Assembly: GCF_000003195.3 (NCBI RefSeq) | Contig: NC_012877.2 | Span: 11,139,106 to 11,203,105 of the forward strand | Source of the DNA: Sorghum bicolor | Taxonomy: Eukaryota > Streptophyta > Magnoliopsida > Poales > Poaceae | DNA length: 64,000 nt | Direction: 5' to 3' | In this document: positions 44,829 to 57,070 of the stretch, piece after piece | How the letters are laid out: each line of letters starts with the position of its first letter | How positions within the stretch are numbered: position 1 is the stretch's first letter | The notes under the pieces: model-generated | What the model was told of the DNA's origin: nothing | Seen by the model: the letters and a program-made list of their open reading frames with translations, nothing else | Databases searched by the model: none | Translations under genes and position numbers: made by a program

Positions 44829-46482
44829 TGTTGACGGTCCTTAAGTATCAAATTTAATTATCAAATAAACAAAGAAAAGGATCCAAATGAAATCAACATC
44901 TAGACTTAGGGTTTTATTTGACAGAATTCCACGAGTTTTGGTGTTTGTCTATTTCTGCAGGGGGTTATCAGGAAATACGGAAGAAAGGCCCACACGTCGG
45001 GATTGCATAAAGATATTAACGTGCCGCGCAATTATCTTACATCTAGAAGACTCCAGAAGCCACGAGACCGAAGCGGAGGCGAAACGGGGCTAGAGGCAGG
45101 GCGCCCGCCCTGTTCCCCTAGGCGCCCGCCCCCTCCCTGAGTCCAATCAGGACTCTGCTTCATGGGAGATCTCCACCGACCTAAAGGATGAATCTAAACC
45201 ATACAATCTATGTCGGTTTGATCCAACGGCCCATATTCACTTGAAGGGACTATAAAACCAGACCCCCTGGCCCCTGGAGGAGAGAGCCTCTCAACCCTAA
45301 TTCATTGTTCCTCAAGGGAGAAGAAGCCTCTGATCAAGATTAGAGCCACCACATCAATTAGATATCTAGATTAGCATAGCTACATAGGATTAGAACTAGA
45401 AGGAGTCAATCTTCGATTGGTTTCCGAATCTGTCAGGAGGATTCTTGGTAATTCTCTAATTGTGCTTTTAATTGCTTTCTAATTATCTTTGTTCTTCAAT
45501 ATTATGAATATGACTTTGTTCTACTTCAATATATTGCTTATGACTTTGCTCTACTTGCTTATATTCAAGATTATATTGTTCTTAGTTTATCATAGTTATG
45601 TACTTAGCTTAGTTAGATAGGATCTATATACATGCTTAGGATCGTATAGCGTTTATCCATCGGATCCATGGGTAAATGATAGATATTGTGTAGGCGTGGT
45701 GCTTATACCGTATTTATCTGTGATTGTACCCAATATGCCAGATCGTGGGGTGGTTCGTGATAGTGACAGCTTCATTGATTCTTATATAGTCCCCCTCTCG
45801 TGTATTGGGCTGGCAGAGCAACATTATTACAGGGGAGTGATTGCTATGTTTCTTATTTACCTTGCTAATATCACTATGCATGGGCGTAGTCTTGTCTCGC
45901 AATGATTGCTAAGTATGCTTGCACTAATTATGATAATGCTAGACTATATACTTGAGAATAACTTAGAGAATATTCTTGTAGTTCGTTCTAATACCATGCT
46001 AATGACTTTATAGAGTATCTAATTGAGGTGCTTATCATATTTATTATGTGGCTAGATCATATTAATTATCTTTGTCACTATTATTATCTCATATATCCTT
46101 TATGTGACACTTATCCCTGTATGAAGAGTTAGATATAATGTTCTCAATTATACATGCAATGATAGATGCTCAATCTCATATTCTATTCTGTAATCAATAG
46201 TGATGATTGTTAATCCCTTCCGAGTGGTAAAAATATAAATGACGATACCTGGAATACTTCCCGGTTAAAATGCTGCATCGGTATTAATCTGTGCGCTTGC
46301 AGATCCCATTCTTTATTTATTTAGAAGAGCAATTGCATATTTCAATACCGCGTCTCTTATATCATGCTGGGGATGACAACTTGGCTTAAGTGGTGTGAGG
46401 GATAGGTTTGGCATTTTTGGCACCGTTACTAGATTTAGAGAACTTAGTCTATTTTTGGTAATGATGTTAAGAATACCCAACA
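44829..46482 (+). repeat. Solo LTR D1 (family D)
   Basis: 1654 bp, TGTTGACGGTCC...ACCCAACA, flanked by AGTAG (44824-44828 and 46483-46487). It is the same LTR as those of element D but in the opposite orientation. TATAAAA at 45251-45257. No internal domain. Confidence 0.92.
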
Positions 46483-46639
46483 AGTAGTGACTTAGCTCTT
46501 GTGTGCCCAGTGATCATATCAACTAGAATTGTTGGATAGGTGGCTTGGAAACACCCCATTAGAGCTAGAGCAAAAAGCTACGCTTTGTTATTTTCTAACC
46601 TCTTGCTCTAGTGAGTTTGTAGGATTTTTAATAGCTATT
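46483..46639 (+). repeat. Middle Copia LTR, segment 3
   Basis: 157 bp between D1 and element D: AGTAG duplicate, then TGACTTAGCTC ... TTTTTAATAGCTATT. The last five bases CTATT are the duplicated target of element D. Confidence 0.85.
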
Positions 46640-48282
46640 TGTTGGGTATTCTTAACATCACTACCAAAAGTAGACTTAGTTTTCTAATTCTAGTAACGGT
46701 GCCAAAAATGCCAAACCTATCTCTCATACCACTTAAGCCAAGTTGTCATCCCCAGCATGACATGAGAGACGCGGTATTGAAATATGCAATTGCTCTTCTA
46801 AATAAATAATGAATGGGATCTGCAAGCGCACAGATTAATACCGATGTAGCATTTTAACCGGGAAGTATTCCAGGTATCGTTATTTATATTTTTACCACTG
46901 GGAAGGGATTAGTAACCATCAATGTTGATTATAGAATAGAATATGAGATTGAGTATCTATCATTGCATGTATAATTGAGAACATTACATCTAATTCTTTC
47001 ATACAGGGGTAAGTGTCACATAAAAGATATATGAAGTAATGAATAGTGACAAAGATAATTAATCTGATCAGCATAACTTAACTACATAATAAATATGATA
47101 AGCACCTCAATTAGATATTCTAGAAAGTCATTAGCAAGGTATTAGAACAAACTACAAGAATATTTCCTAAGTTATTCTCAACTATATAGTCTAGCATTAT
47201 CATAGTTAGGGCAAGCATACTTAGCAATCATTGCGAGACAAGACTACGCCCATGTATAGTTATATTAGCAATGTAAATGAGAAACATAGCAATCACTCCC
47301 CTGTAATAATGTTGCTCTGCCAGCCCAATACACGAGAGGGGGACTATATAAGAATCAATGAAGCTGTCACTATCATGAACTACCCCACGATCTGGCATAT
47401 TGGGTACAATCGCAGATAAATACGGTATAAGCACCACGCCTACACAATATCTATCATTTACCCATGGATCCGATGGATAAACGCTATATGATCCTAAACA
47501 TGTATATAGATCCAATCTAACTAAGCCAAGTACATAACTATGATAAACTATGAACAATATAGTCTTGAATATAAACAAGTAGAGCAAAGTCATAAGCAAT
47601 ATATTGAAGTAGAACAAAGTCATATTCATAATATTGAAGAACAAAGATGATTAGAAGAACAATTAGAAGAACAATTAGAGAATTACCAAGAATCCTCTTG
47701 ACAGATCCGGAAACCAATCGAAGATTGACTCCTTCTAGTTCTAATCCTATGTAGCTATGCTAATCTATATGTCTAATTGATGTGGTGGCTCTAATCTTGA
47801 TCAGAGGCTTCTTCTCCCTTGAGAATAATGAATTAGGGTTGAGAGGCTCTCTCCTCCAGGGGCCAGGGGGTCTGGTTTTATAGTCCCTTCAAGTGAATAT
47901 GGGTCGTTGGATCAAACCGACATTGATTGAACGGTTGTCCTTGATCCTTTAGGTCGGTGGAGATCTTTCCTGAAAGAGAGTCCTATTTGGACTCCAGGAG
48001 GGGGCGGGCACCCAGTTCCTGGCTTCGTTCGGCCTCCGCTTCCTTCCCGTGGCTTCTGGAGTCTTCTAGATGTAAGATAATTGCGCGGCACGTTGATATC
48101 TCTATGTAATCCCGACGTGTGGGCCTTTCTTTTGTATTTCCTGATAACCCCTGTAGAAATAGACAAACATCAAAACTCGTGGAATTCTGTCAAATAAAAC
48201 CCTAAGTCTATATGTTGATTTCATTTGGATCCTTTTCTTTGTTTATTTGATAATTAAGTTTGATACTTAAGGACCGTCAACA
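46640..48282 (-). repeat. 3' LTR of element D
   Basis: 1643 bp; pairs with 53255-54912 and, inverted, with solo LTR D1. It lacks a short GGGCGGGCGCCC-type duplication found in the right LTR near 54609-54645. Minus-strand TATA at 47876-47882. Confidence 0.9.
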
Positions 48283-48295
48283 AACTCCCCCAAGC
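48283..48295 (-). promoter_or_regulatory. Polypurine tract of element D
   Basis: Minus strand GCTTGGGGGAGTT directly before its 3' LTR. Confidence 0.75.
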
Positions 48296-50454
48296 TTACC
48301 TCTTGCTCGTCCCTGAGCAAGGATAATCTCAGAAATGGATCAGAAGTTGTTGCAAAACCTTTAAAATTGATGGTACACATGCTTTTAAATAAGATCTCAT
48401 CTTTGTGTTAGAGTAAACTGTCAAGACTTAAATCTTACTTACTTTACCTTTCACCATGGGACTTGTAGTCGTCTCTTCTGTCTTGAGTAGTTAAAAGATA
48501 GAACGGTCTAATCAAGTGCCATGTCTCTTATTCTTGATCAGCTATAGCTCTAGAGTTTTTACAAATTTTCAAATAAAACTCAGAGATTCCTTGTATGACT
48601 CTCTCATATATCTCTTTTGTGGTATTTTTGGATCCTTACCAAGGCAGTGCTGGTATATGCCTTCTCTCAAAATATGTGGTATTTATGGTATAAGGCATAG
48701 TGACATTGCCTTCTCTCACCCTACTCTAATAAAGCTTTAATATCAGGAGCTCATAGGTGGGAGATAAAGTATACATACTTACAAACATTTATTGCTTAGT
48801 CAAACCATCGATCCAAAGAAACAAATCAATAAGTCAAATCAAGATGTGCATGTGTGGCGAATGAATGGTGTATGGTGATGATAACAATGGTGATAACAAT
48901 GGTGAAAGTCTAATTCTACTTTGCTCTTTGAGGGGATACATACCTTCCTTGCTTTTTGAAACTTTGTGAGGAGAATGAGATGCTCTATCTTTTCTTTTCT
49001 CTCAGGTGGGTATTTTGTACCCCGAATTCTACTGTCGGACACTTGTCCATTTTTACCTCTCGTCTCACTTTTTCTTTTCTTTCGAGGTTCCGGGCACTTG
49101 CCCTTTTTATTTCCTCGTTCTTTTAGAGCACTCATCTCATGAGATAATATAGCAAGTGGTAGTAACAAGATAACTTGAACATTTATTTCACAAGGGAAAA
49201 ACAGACATATTTTTGGCCATTCTCTCCCGGATTAGGAGTAGAATATTTTTCGGTGATTCTGGAGATGGAAATGAGTGGATATATGTGGATGGTACTTCCA
49301 GAATAGAAGTAGCATATGTGAGTGAACGTGGAAGTGAATCTTGATTTAACCACATGACAAGCTCCTAAGGGTCTACACAGCTTGACCACAATCAATGCTC
49401 ATAAGCAGTAAAAAGTAAATGTGTGGCTCAAAGTCTAGCAAGCATGTATATATGGCTGTGGTAGGAATTTAAACTCTAATCATACAGGAACGCATCATGT
49501 GTTATTTAAAAGATTTTTTAAAGATAAAATTCTCCAGAATTCTAGCATCTCTAGGAACAGATAAACAGCAGCTCAACCTTCCCATATCATATCCGTTAAC
49601 AACTTAGACTTCAGATCAAGTTTTCTTCCCACAAGTTTAGGTTTAGAGCAAGCTTTAAATTATAACAGTTATGTCTAAACTTGAGAGAAAACTTCAATTT
49701 TGAAAATTAGGCAGAGCAACTATTCATTATATCCATGCTAGAGTTTTATTATTAAGATTCAGTTTAGCATAGCCACTCTATTTATTTATTAAACACACTA
49801 AGCAAAAGATATATATATATATATATAAGCATAAAATCTTTATTTGGTTTTTCATAATTATGTATATCTATATTTTAATATAGTATTTTAATATAGTATA
49901 AGTATAAAGATAGATAGAAATACTTATCGGGATAAATGGGGGTGCTCTCCCCCAAGCTGAATTTTGACGTAATTTCTCTTCGATGTAGCTAGCAGGTGGC
50001 AGAGGTGTATTTGAAAGTCGGCAGTATCCTGACAGCGATTAGCATGTCTTCCGTGTGCTAGTCTTCTTGATTCTTAAATTCTGTAGAACTCAAATAGACA
50101 ACAAAGCTTTATGGAACTGATTAGGTGTTAGCATAAATATCTAGCCTTTATCATGTTGAGCCTCCTCAATAAATATTACTCCCTATTTTTATATTTTCAT
50201 TTTTATAGAGCAGAAAAATATTTATTTTATTTTTATGCCACCACAGTGAATGTACTCATGGGTTTTATGCCACTCGTATACTCACATGGGGCTTACTGTT
50301 TTTTAACATTTTTATTTTCTTTTTAGGATAGTATGAACATAATTAACTAAACAAACTATTTGAAATAATTGAAAGGAAAAGGATAACTACCAAGTTTACC
50401 TCTTGGCAAGGCGTTCGGTGTTTTTAAGTCCTCCGAACGGGACCCTCTATTTTC
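48296..50454 (-). other. Non-coding interior of element D
   Basis: No pol motif on either strand. An (AT)n run sits at about 49809-49827. Another GGGGGTGCTCTCCCCCAAGC tract at about 49939 resembles a second polypurine-like site. Confidence 0.55.
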
Positions 50455-52302
50455 TCAATTGTCGTGGGATTCGTTGGGTGGCGTAGTCGGTACTTCCGGC
50501 ACTGGCTCCTCTTCATGTATGGTTATCTTCTCTTTCCATACCTGACTCGGTGCTATGGTCTCCTCTGGATATTTCTGTTTAAACTGTACGTCTTGTGACC
50601 TTACCACTTCTCCTTCATAGTCTGCCCATCCTTCCTTGATGATCTGCCTCCTCTGGTTGCGGTTGCTTCGTTTTCTGACCTGCTTAGAGTCTTCAACGAT
50701 ATAGTTAGGGTTAGTAAAATAGCGGCGTACCTTCTCTGAGGGGAAGTGCATATGGACTTCTCCAGTTCCAATGTAGATGATTGCTTTAACAGTGCTGAGG
50801 AAAGGTCTCCCAAGGATGATGGGTGGATCGTACTCGTCTTCTCCCATGTCAATAACCTGAAAGTCTGTGTAGACAAAATGATTGTCTATTTTGACAGGGA
50901 CATCAGTTACTGTTCCTTTAACCTCTCGAAATGTCTGATCTGCTATCTGGAGTTGAATATATGTTGGTTTTAGGGGCATGGTTCCGAACAAGAGCCGATA
51001 GGTGAGTGCGGCCATTATGTTGATGCCCGATCCGGTGTCGCAAGTCATCTTGTAGAAGTTATATCCACTTATGGAGCAATAGATGCTTGGCATTCCTGGG
51101 TCATCCTTCTTGGTCAAAAATGGTGACTTAAGTTGATGATCTCGACCTCCATGAACTGCAGTGACCATTTTAGCTGACTCGGTCCACACTTGCTTGTTCC
51201 TGTTCCTCTTGTTGGTCCTCTTCCTTGATTCACGTCTGGATTGATCTGGGATTTGTGTAGTCTTGTTCTTGAAGAAAAACGTCTCCTTTCTCCCTTTGAT
51301 GTAGAAACTAATCTTGGCAGCACTAGCGTAGATGACAGCTCCTGAGGTGTTTAAGAATGGTCTCCCTAAGATGATAGGTGCCCTCTCATCATTACCGGTC
51401 TCTATCACCACGATGTCTGCTAGGGCGTATAAGGTACCAACTCGGACACAGAGGTTCTTCAATATTCCTTTTGGAAAACTTATCGTCTGATCTACAAACT
51501 ACAAACACATGGTTGTTTCTAATAAAGAATATGTAAAGAATTTTTCATAGAGTACCCTGGGTATAATGTTGACACTAGAGCCAAAGTCGCAGAGTGCTTC
51601 TGGGACGTCCACCATGCCGATGGAGATCGGGATGACGGGGCGTCCTGGATCGCCTCTCTTGACCGGCAGAAGGTCAGTAGTAACTTCAGTGACGGGGTTA
51701 CTCCAGTAGTTACCTGCATCAAACATGTCTACAAGATTTGCAGATTCTAATCCTTCCGGTTGTGATGGTATACCGGGGTTAGTAGTAGGAACAGCAGCAG
51801 CTATTTGATTTAACTGAGATTCAATCATTTTATTAAAGCTAATTTGATTCTTGATGGTAGTAGAGAAATTATCCATTCTATTGTTTATATTTTCTAGCAT
51901 TTTATCATTAGATGCCAATTTCTTAGATAGGTTATCCATTAGCTTTCCTTGATTAGACACTAACTCTCTCAGAGGTGGAAAATTATTATTATTGTTGTAA
52001 GAATTGTTACCTTGATAATTACCTGAGTAGTTAAGCCTATGTTGATTCCAATTTTGATTTTGTTGAGGACGGTTGTAGTAGTAGTTGTTGATGTAGTTCA
52101 CATCCTCAAGCATCTCAGGGCAGTGATTGCCTGAGTGTCCAGTGTCTCCACACTCCTCACAAGTCATGTGATAGTCGTAGATGTGCATAATTTCTTTCTT
52201 ATCTCCAGCTTTATCGTCGAGCTTCTTCATGAGCAGGTCTAGCTTTGCAGACAACATGTCCACCTCCTTGAGCTGATGCATACCTCCACCTCTCTTGTGT
52301 GT
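50455..52302 (-). pseudogene. Element D Gag C-terminus and tandem proteases PR1-PR2
   Basis: Frame 51499-52302: zinc knuckle CEECGDTGHSGNHC, Asn/Gln-rich stretch, coiled-coil-like NQGKLMDNLSKKLASNDKML, then protease 1 with ALCDFGSSVNIIP. A TAG at 51499-51501 (minus) interrupts the domain; the same frame reopens (FVDQTISFPKG) and reaches APIILGRPFLNT, the C-terminal half of protease 1. After a basic Arg/Lys linker, protease 2 follows: MTCDTGSGINIMAAL, then about 75 residues later PPIILGRPFLST. Both domains thus have the Asp-x-Gly box and the ILGRPFL block of retropepsins. PR1 has Phe in place of the usual Thr/Ser after the Asp; PR2 has the normal DTG. The frame ends at 50455 with no polymerase. 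Role: maturation of Gag, if expressed; the reason for two domains is unknown. Confidence 0.8.
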
Positions 52303-53096
52303 CTAGGTCCTCTCTTCATTCCAGCTTTGGTTGGACGCCATCTTCTCCACAAGAGTTGTGGCCTGTGGTATGGTAAGTGATAGGAATGCTCCTCCAGCTG
52401 CAGCATCCCTGGTTTCTCGGGCACTGTTGCTGAGCCCATGATAAAATGTCTGCATCAATAGCCAACTCTCCATTCCATGTGGGGACATTCTAGGATGTAG
52501 TCTTAGAAGCGCTCCCATGCTTCTGGAACAAATTCATCATGTTGTTGCTGAAAACTTATAATTTTCCCACGGAGAGCATTGGTCTTGCCCATGGGAAAGA
52601 ACTTAGCCAGAAAGTTTGTAGAGCAGAGTGCCCACGTAGTATTCTTCTCCTTTGTAGCGTAGAACCACTGCTTCGCTCTCCCTAACAAAGAGAATGGGAA
52701 GAGGCGAAGTAGTATAGCATCTCTGGGGACTCCTGATATGGTGAATGTGCTGCAGATCTCTAGGAAGTGTTGGAGATGAGCACTAGCATCTTCGTGTGTC
52801 TTTCCACAGAACTGGTTGGATTGCACCATGTCGATAAGTCCAGGCTTGAGCTCAAAGTTGCCATCGATCTCTGCAGCAGGTCCAGTGCGGATGTTGTCCG
52901 TAGTGGGAGCTGAGAACTCGCGGATCGATTTGTTCGCCATGGCTTCGAACTCTGAAGACAAGTTCCAGTGATCTTCTTGATTGGATGAAGCTTCTTGCTG
53001 AAGTGTTGATGATCTCTTCTTGAGCTTGGCTCTTGTTTTTTTGAATAATGCTTCGGGATTGTCAACAAATTTTCCTGGAAGATGTCTTCTATTCAT
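52303..53096 (-). pseudogene. gag: Element D Gag, broken by two stops and a frameshift
   Basis: Starts at ATG 53094-53096 (MNRRHLPGKFVDNPEALF). Gag core from about residue 85 (ELKPGLIDMVQSNQFCGKTH) to EAWERF, then TAA at 52503-52505. The frame reads on for about twelve codons (DYILECPH) and loses one base near 52478, after which another frame has MESWLLMQTFYHG and GGAFLSLTIPQATTLVEKMA up to EERT and a TAG at 52303-52305. Both stops sit where related Gags usually have Gln, compatible with C-to-T changes. Gag would build the particle; this copy cannot make a full-length product. Confidence 0.8.
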
Positions 53097-53230
53097 ACAT
53101 TACCCTGCATAAGATAAAATAGAAAAATATCAGGGTAAAACTGTATAAAAGAATTGATAAGCTCAATCATATTAGTGATGCGAATGATAACTCAAAATTT
53201 ATATCCATTCTTGATTAGTAATCAATCTTC

Positions 53231-53246
53231 CCCGGCAACGGTGCCA
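53231..53246 (-). promoter_or_regulatory. Primer binding site of element D
   Basis: Minus strand TGGCACCGTTGCCGGG, 8 nt after the 5' LTR. This form is typical for Athila/Tat elements. Confidence 0.75.
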
Positions 53247-53254
53247 AAAATGCT

Positions 53255-54912
53255 TGTTGGATATTCTTAACATCACTACCAAAAGTAGGCTTAGTTTCTA
53301 GTAACGGTGCCAAAAATGCCAAACCTATCTCTCATACCACTTAAGCCAAGTTGTCATCCCCAGCATGACATGAGAGACGCGGTGTTGAAATATGCAATCG
53401 CTCTTCTAAATAAATAATGAATGAGATCTACAAGCGCACAGATTAATACCGATGTAGCATTTTAACCGGGAAGTATTCCAGGTATCGTTATTTATATTTT
53501 TACCACTGGGAAGGGATTAGTAACCATCAATGTTGATTATAGAATAGAATATGAGATTGAGTATCTATCATTGCATGTATAATTGAGAACATTACATCTA
53601 ATTCTTTCATACAGGGGTAAGTGTCACATAAAAGATATATGAAGTAATGAATAGTGACAAAGATAATTAATCTGATCAGCATAACTTAGCCACATAATAA
53701 ATATGATAAGCACCTCAATTAGATATTCTAAAAAGTCATTAGCATGGTATTAGAACGAACTACAAGAATATTTCCTAAGTTATTCTCAACTATATAGTCT
53801 AGCATTATCATAGTTAGGGCAAGCATACTTAGCAATCATTGCGAGACAAGACTACGCCCATGCATAGTTATATTAGCAATGTAAATGAGAAACATAGCAA
53901 TCACTCCCCTGTAATAATGTTGCTCTGCCAGCCCAATACACGAGAGGGGGACTATATAAGAATCAATGAAGCTGTCACTATCACGAACTACCCCACGATC
54001 TGGCATATTGGGTACAATCGCAGATAAATACGGTATAAACACCACGCCTACACAATATCTATCATTTACCCATGGATCCGATGGATAAATGCTATATGAT
54101 CCTAAACATGTATATAGATCCAATCTAACTAAGCCAAGTACATAACTATGATAAACTATGAACAATATAGTCTTGAATATAAACAAGTAGAGCAAAGTCA
54201 TAAGCAATATATTGAAGTAGAACAAAGTCATATTCATAATATTGAAGAACAAAGATGATTAGAAGAACAATTAGAAGAACAATTAGAGAATTACCAAGAA
54301 TCCTCTTGACAGATCTGGAAACCAATCGAAGATTGACTCCTTCTAGTTCTAATCCTATGTAGCTATGCTAATCTAGATGTCTAATTGATGTGGTGGCTCT
54401 AATCTTGATCAGAGGCTTCTTCTCCCTTGAGAATAATGAATTAGGGTTGAGAGGCTCTCTCCTCCAGGGGCCAGGGGGTCTGGTTTTATAGTCCCTTCAA
54501 GTGAATATGGGCTGTTGGATCAAACCGACATTGATTGAACGGTTATCCTTGATCCTTTAGGTCGGTGGAGATCTTTCCCGAAAGAGAGTCCTATTTGGAC
54601 TCCAGGAGGGGGCGGGCGCCCAAGTCAACTGAGCGGGCGCCCAGTGCCTGGCCCCGTTCGGCCTCCGCTTCCTTCCCGTGGCTTCTGGAGTCTTCTAGAT
54701 GTAAGATAATTGCGCGGCACATTGATATCTCTATGTAATCCCGACGTGTGGGCCTTTCTTTCGTATTTCCTGATAACCCCCTGTAGAAATAGACAAACAC
54801 CAAAACTCGTGGAGTTCTGTCAGATAAAACCCTAAGTCTAGATGTTGATTTCATTTGGATCCTTTTCTTTGTTTATTTGATAATTAAGTTTGATACTTAA
54901 GGACCGTCAACA
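53255..54912 (-). repeat. 5' LTR of element D
   Basis: 1658 bp, TGTTGGATATTC...GACCGTCAACA on the plus strand. It contains a primer-site-like TTTTTGGCACCGTTACT (minus) about 50 bp before its own end. Confidence 0.9.
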
Positions 54913-54949
54913 CTATTCACCCTCCCTCTAGCCATATTAGGACCTTTCA
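54913..54949 (+). repeat. Middle Copia LTR, segment 4 (end)
   Basis: CTATT duplicate, then CACCCTCCCTCTAGCC...GGACCTTTCA, the LTR 3' end directly before the A' primer site. Confidence 0.88.
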
Positions 54950-54951
54950 AG

Positions 54952-54963
54952 TGGTATCAGAGC
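54952..54963 (+). promoter_or_regulatory. Primer binding site of Copia A'
   Basis: TGGTATCAGAGC, exact initiator-tRNA-Met complement, two bases after the LTR. Confidence 0.9.
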
Positions 54964-55010
54964 CATGGTCACCGTTTTGTGAAGGCTTAACAACCTCGGT
55001 GCTCAAATTA

Positions 55011-57055
55011 TGGCTCAAATAGTGTTCAACAATGTTGGGGGCAAACCATCGTTCTTTGATGGCACAAGTTCTTTTGACTATTGGAAAAGATAGATGAAAA
55101 TATACCTTGGAACAATAAATGATAGAGCGTGGCCGCTAACCCCACCGACAATGAGAGAGCCAACAAGCAATGCAATACTATAGCTCTCAACACAATATAT
55201 AATGGCATTGATCCAAAGGTGTTTGAGCAAGTCAAAGATCTTGAGAAGGCTAGTGAAGTGTGGACAAGACTAGAAGAAACATATGAGGGCACTACAACGG
55301 TAAAAAGTGCCAAGTTATACATGCTCAAGGACAAGCTATCCAACTTCGAGATGAAGGATGATGAGTCAATCCTAGAGATGTTCTATAGGCTCCAAGTCAT
55401 CATGAATGATCTCAAGGGCCTTGGTGAGAAAGTGAAGGATGAGGACTTCATTCACAAGTTCTTGATGTGCTTGTCCAAGAGGTTCAAGACATTGAGAACA
55501 ATCATCTTTAGAGGTGGATTGACGGGCGTATCTCCCAATAAGGTACTTGGAGATGTCATGACCGAAGATCAATACAATGATAATGATGATGATGAAGTCA
55601 TGAAGAAGGATGAGGATGATAAGAAGAAGAAGAGTGTAGCATTCAAAGCTAGCTCTTCATCCAAGAGCAAGAACAAGGGCAAGGCTAAGAAGGAAGAATC
55701 AAGTGATGAGGAGTGCTCCAATGATGATAGTGATAATGAAGCACTAGCACTCTTTGTCCGCAAGTTTGGCAAGATGATGAAGAAAAAGGCTACCATACAA
55801 GGAAGAGAAGGGACAACTCCAAGAATAAGGAATATGTGAGGCTATGCTACAAGTGCAAGAGCCCCGATCATATTGTGGCAGATTGTCCATACAATAGTGA
55901 TCATGATGAGCATAGAGAGAAAGAACAAGAAGGAGAAGAAAGAAAAGAAGGACAAGAAGATGGTCTTCAAGAAGAAGAAGAAGGGTCGATCCTATGTTGT
56001 GACATGGGATAGTGATGCCTCTTTGGATGATGATTCAAGCGATGATGACAAGTCATCCAAGAAAAAGGCACTTGCAAGCATTGCTATCAACAAGCCATCA
56101 CTCTTCAACACTCCTTCATGCTTCATGGCCAAGGGCCACAAGGTATAATATGATGAGAGTGAAAGTGAAAGTGAAAATGAACATGATAGTGATAATGATA
56201 ATGATGATGAATTCACTATGAACAACTCATGGATATGCTAGAACAAGCCGATTCACTTATTCACTGTTAAAACAAGAAGTGCAAATAATTAGCTAAGAAG
56301 TTAAAAGCTCTTGAGCAATCCTTTGATGAGCTTAATGCTAAACATGAGAGGCTAGTGGAAGCCCATGAGAAGCTTGGCAAGGCTCACACCAAGCTTGAGA
56401 AAGCTCACTCCTTGTTGTTAGAAGAGAACAAGGAAAAGGTTGTTGTATCATGTGACGTGGGCACAACATGTGACTTAATTAAATAATCACCCAACCCAAC
56501 TATTGTTGTTGCCACCAACTCTTCTTATAGGCCTTCATCCACCACCACAAACTCTACTTCTACTTCTAGTGTTGTGTCGCTTGTAATGCTTCACTAAAGG
56601 TTGAGAATGAGACTCTCAAAAGAGAGGTGGATGAGCTCACTCATGCCCTAGGCAAGGCCTATGGGGGTGAGGCCCGCTTGCTAAAGTGCTTGGGTAGCCA
56701 AAGGTTTTCTCTCAACAAAGAGGGATTAGGCTATACCCCCAAGAAAGGCAAGGCGGCCTTTGCAACTCACAAGCCTAGCTTTGTGAAGAGCAATGGTCGG
56801 TTTTGCAACAAATGCAAGCAAGTTGGGCACCTAGATCTCAATTGCAATAAAATAAACAAGAACATGAAAAATGCTAATATACCTTACATTCCTTTTGATT
56901 CTTGTTATGTGCTTACCAAGGGTGAGAAGGGTGTGCATGCTAAGTTTGTTGGTACACCAATTGTGGGTTCAAAGAAGAAGGCCATTTGGGTACCAAAGAG
57001 CTTAGTCACTAACCTCCAAGGACCCAAACAAGTATGGGTACCTAAGAAACATTGA
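55011..57055 (+). pseudogene. gag: Copia A' Gag, several breaks
   Basis: Gag starts at ATG 55011 (MAQIVFNNVGGKPSFFDGTS), which is the part missing in A. A TAG at about 55089 replaces the Lys codon found in A (A: KRKMK). About 38 bp that A has after NDRVW are deleted at about 55134, shifting the frame. From 55135 to 55839 the Gag core is open (KLYMLKDKLSNFEMKDDESI). A one-base loss near 55788 ends it; the zinc knuckle region (CYKCKSPDHIVADC, 55848-55888) is in another frame. Further stops occur at 56146 and 56483. The last part 56627-57055 has the second knuckle CNKCKQVGHLDLNC and GPKQVWVPKKH. Confidence 0.8.
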
Positions 57056-57070
57056 TTTGTTTTGTAGGTA

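Larger units (their letters stand above)
46640..54912 (-). mobile_element. Element D: non-autonomous Ty3/Gypsy (Athila/Tat-type) with Gag and two retropepsins
   Basis: Minus-strand element of 8.3 kb with LTRs 46640-48282 and 53255-54912 and TSD CTATT (46635-46639 and 54913-54917). The primer site TGGCACCGTTGCCGGG and Gag blocks (HEDASAHLQHFLEICSTFTI, RLFPFSLLGRAKQWFYATKE, KFFPMGKTNALRGKI) point to the Athila/Tat branch. The coding region (50455-53096) has Gag and two consecutive protease-like domains and then ends; no reverse transcriptase, RNase H or integrase is present in the remaining 2.2 kb. Confidence 0.88.

Noticed and set aside
47228..47644. 138-codon frame repeated in the D LTRs (also at 53836-54252)
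   Set aside because: Its repetition is explained by LTR identity. The sequence is low-complexity hydrophobic and has no start context or homologue that I recognise.
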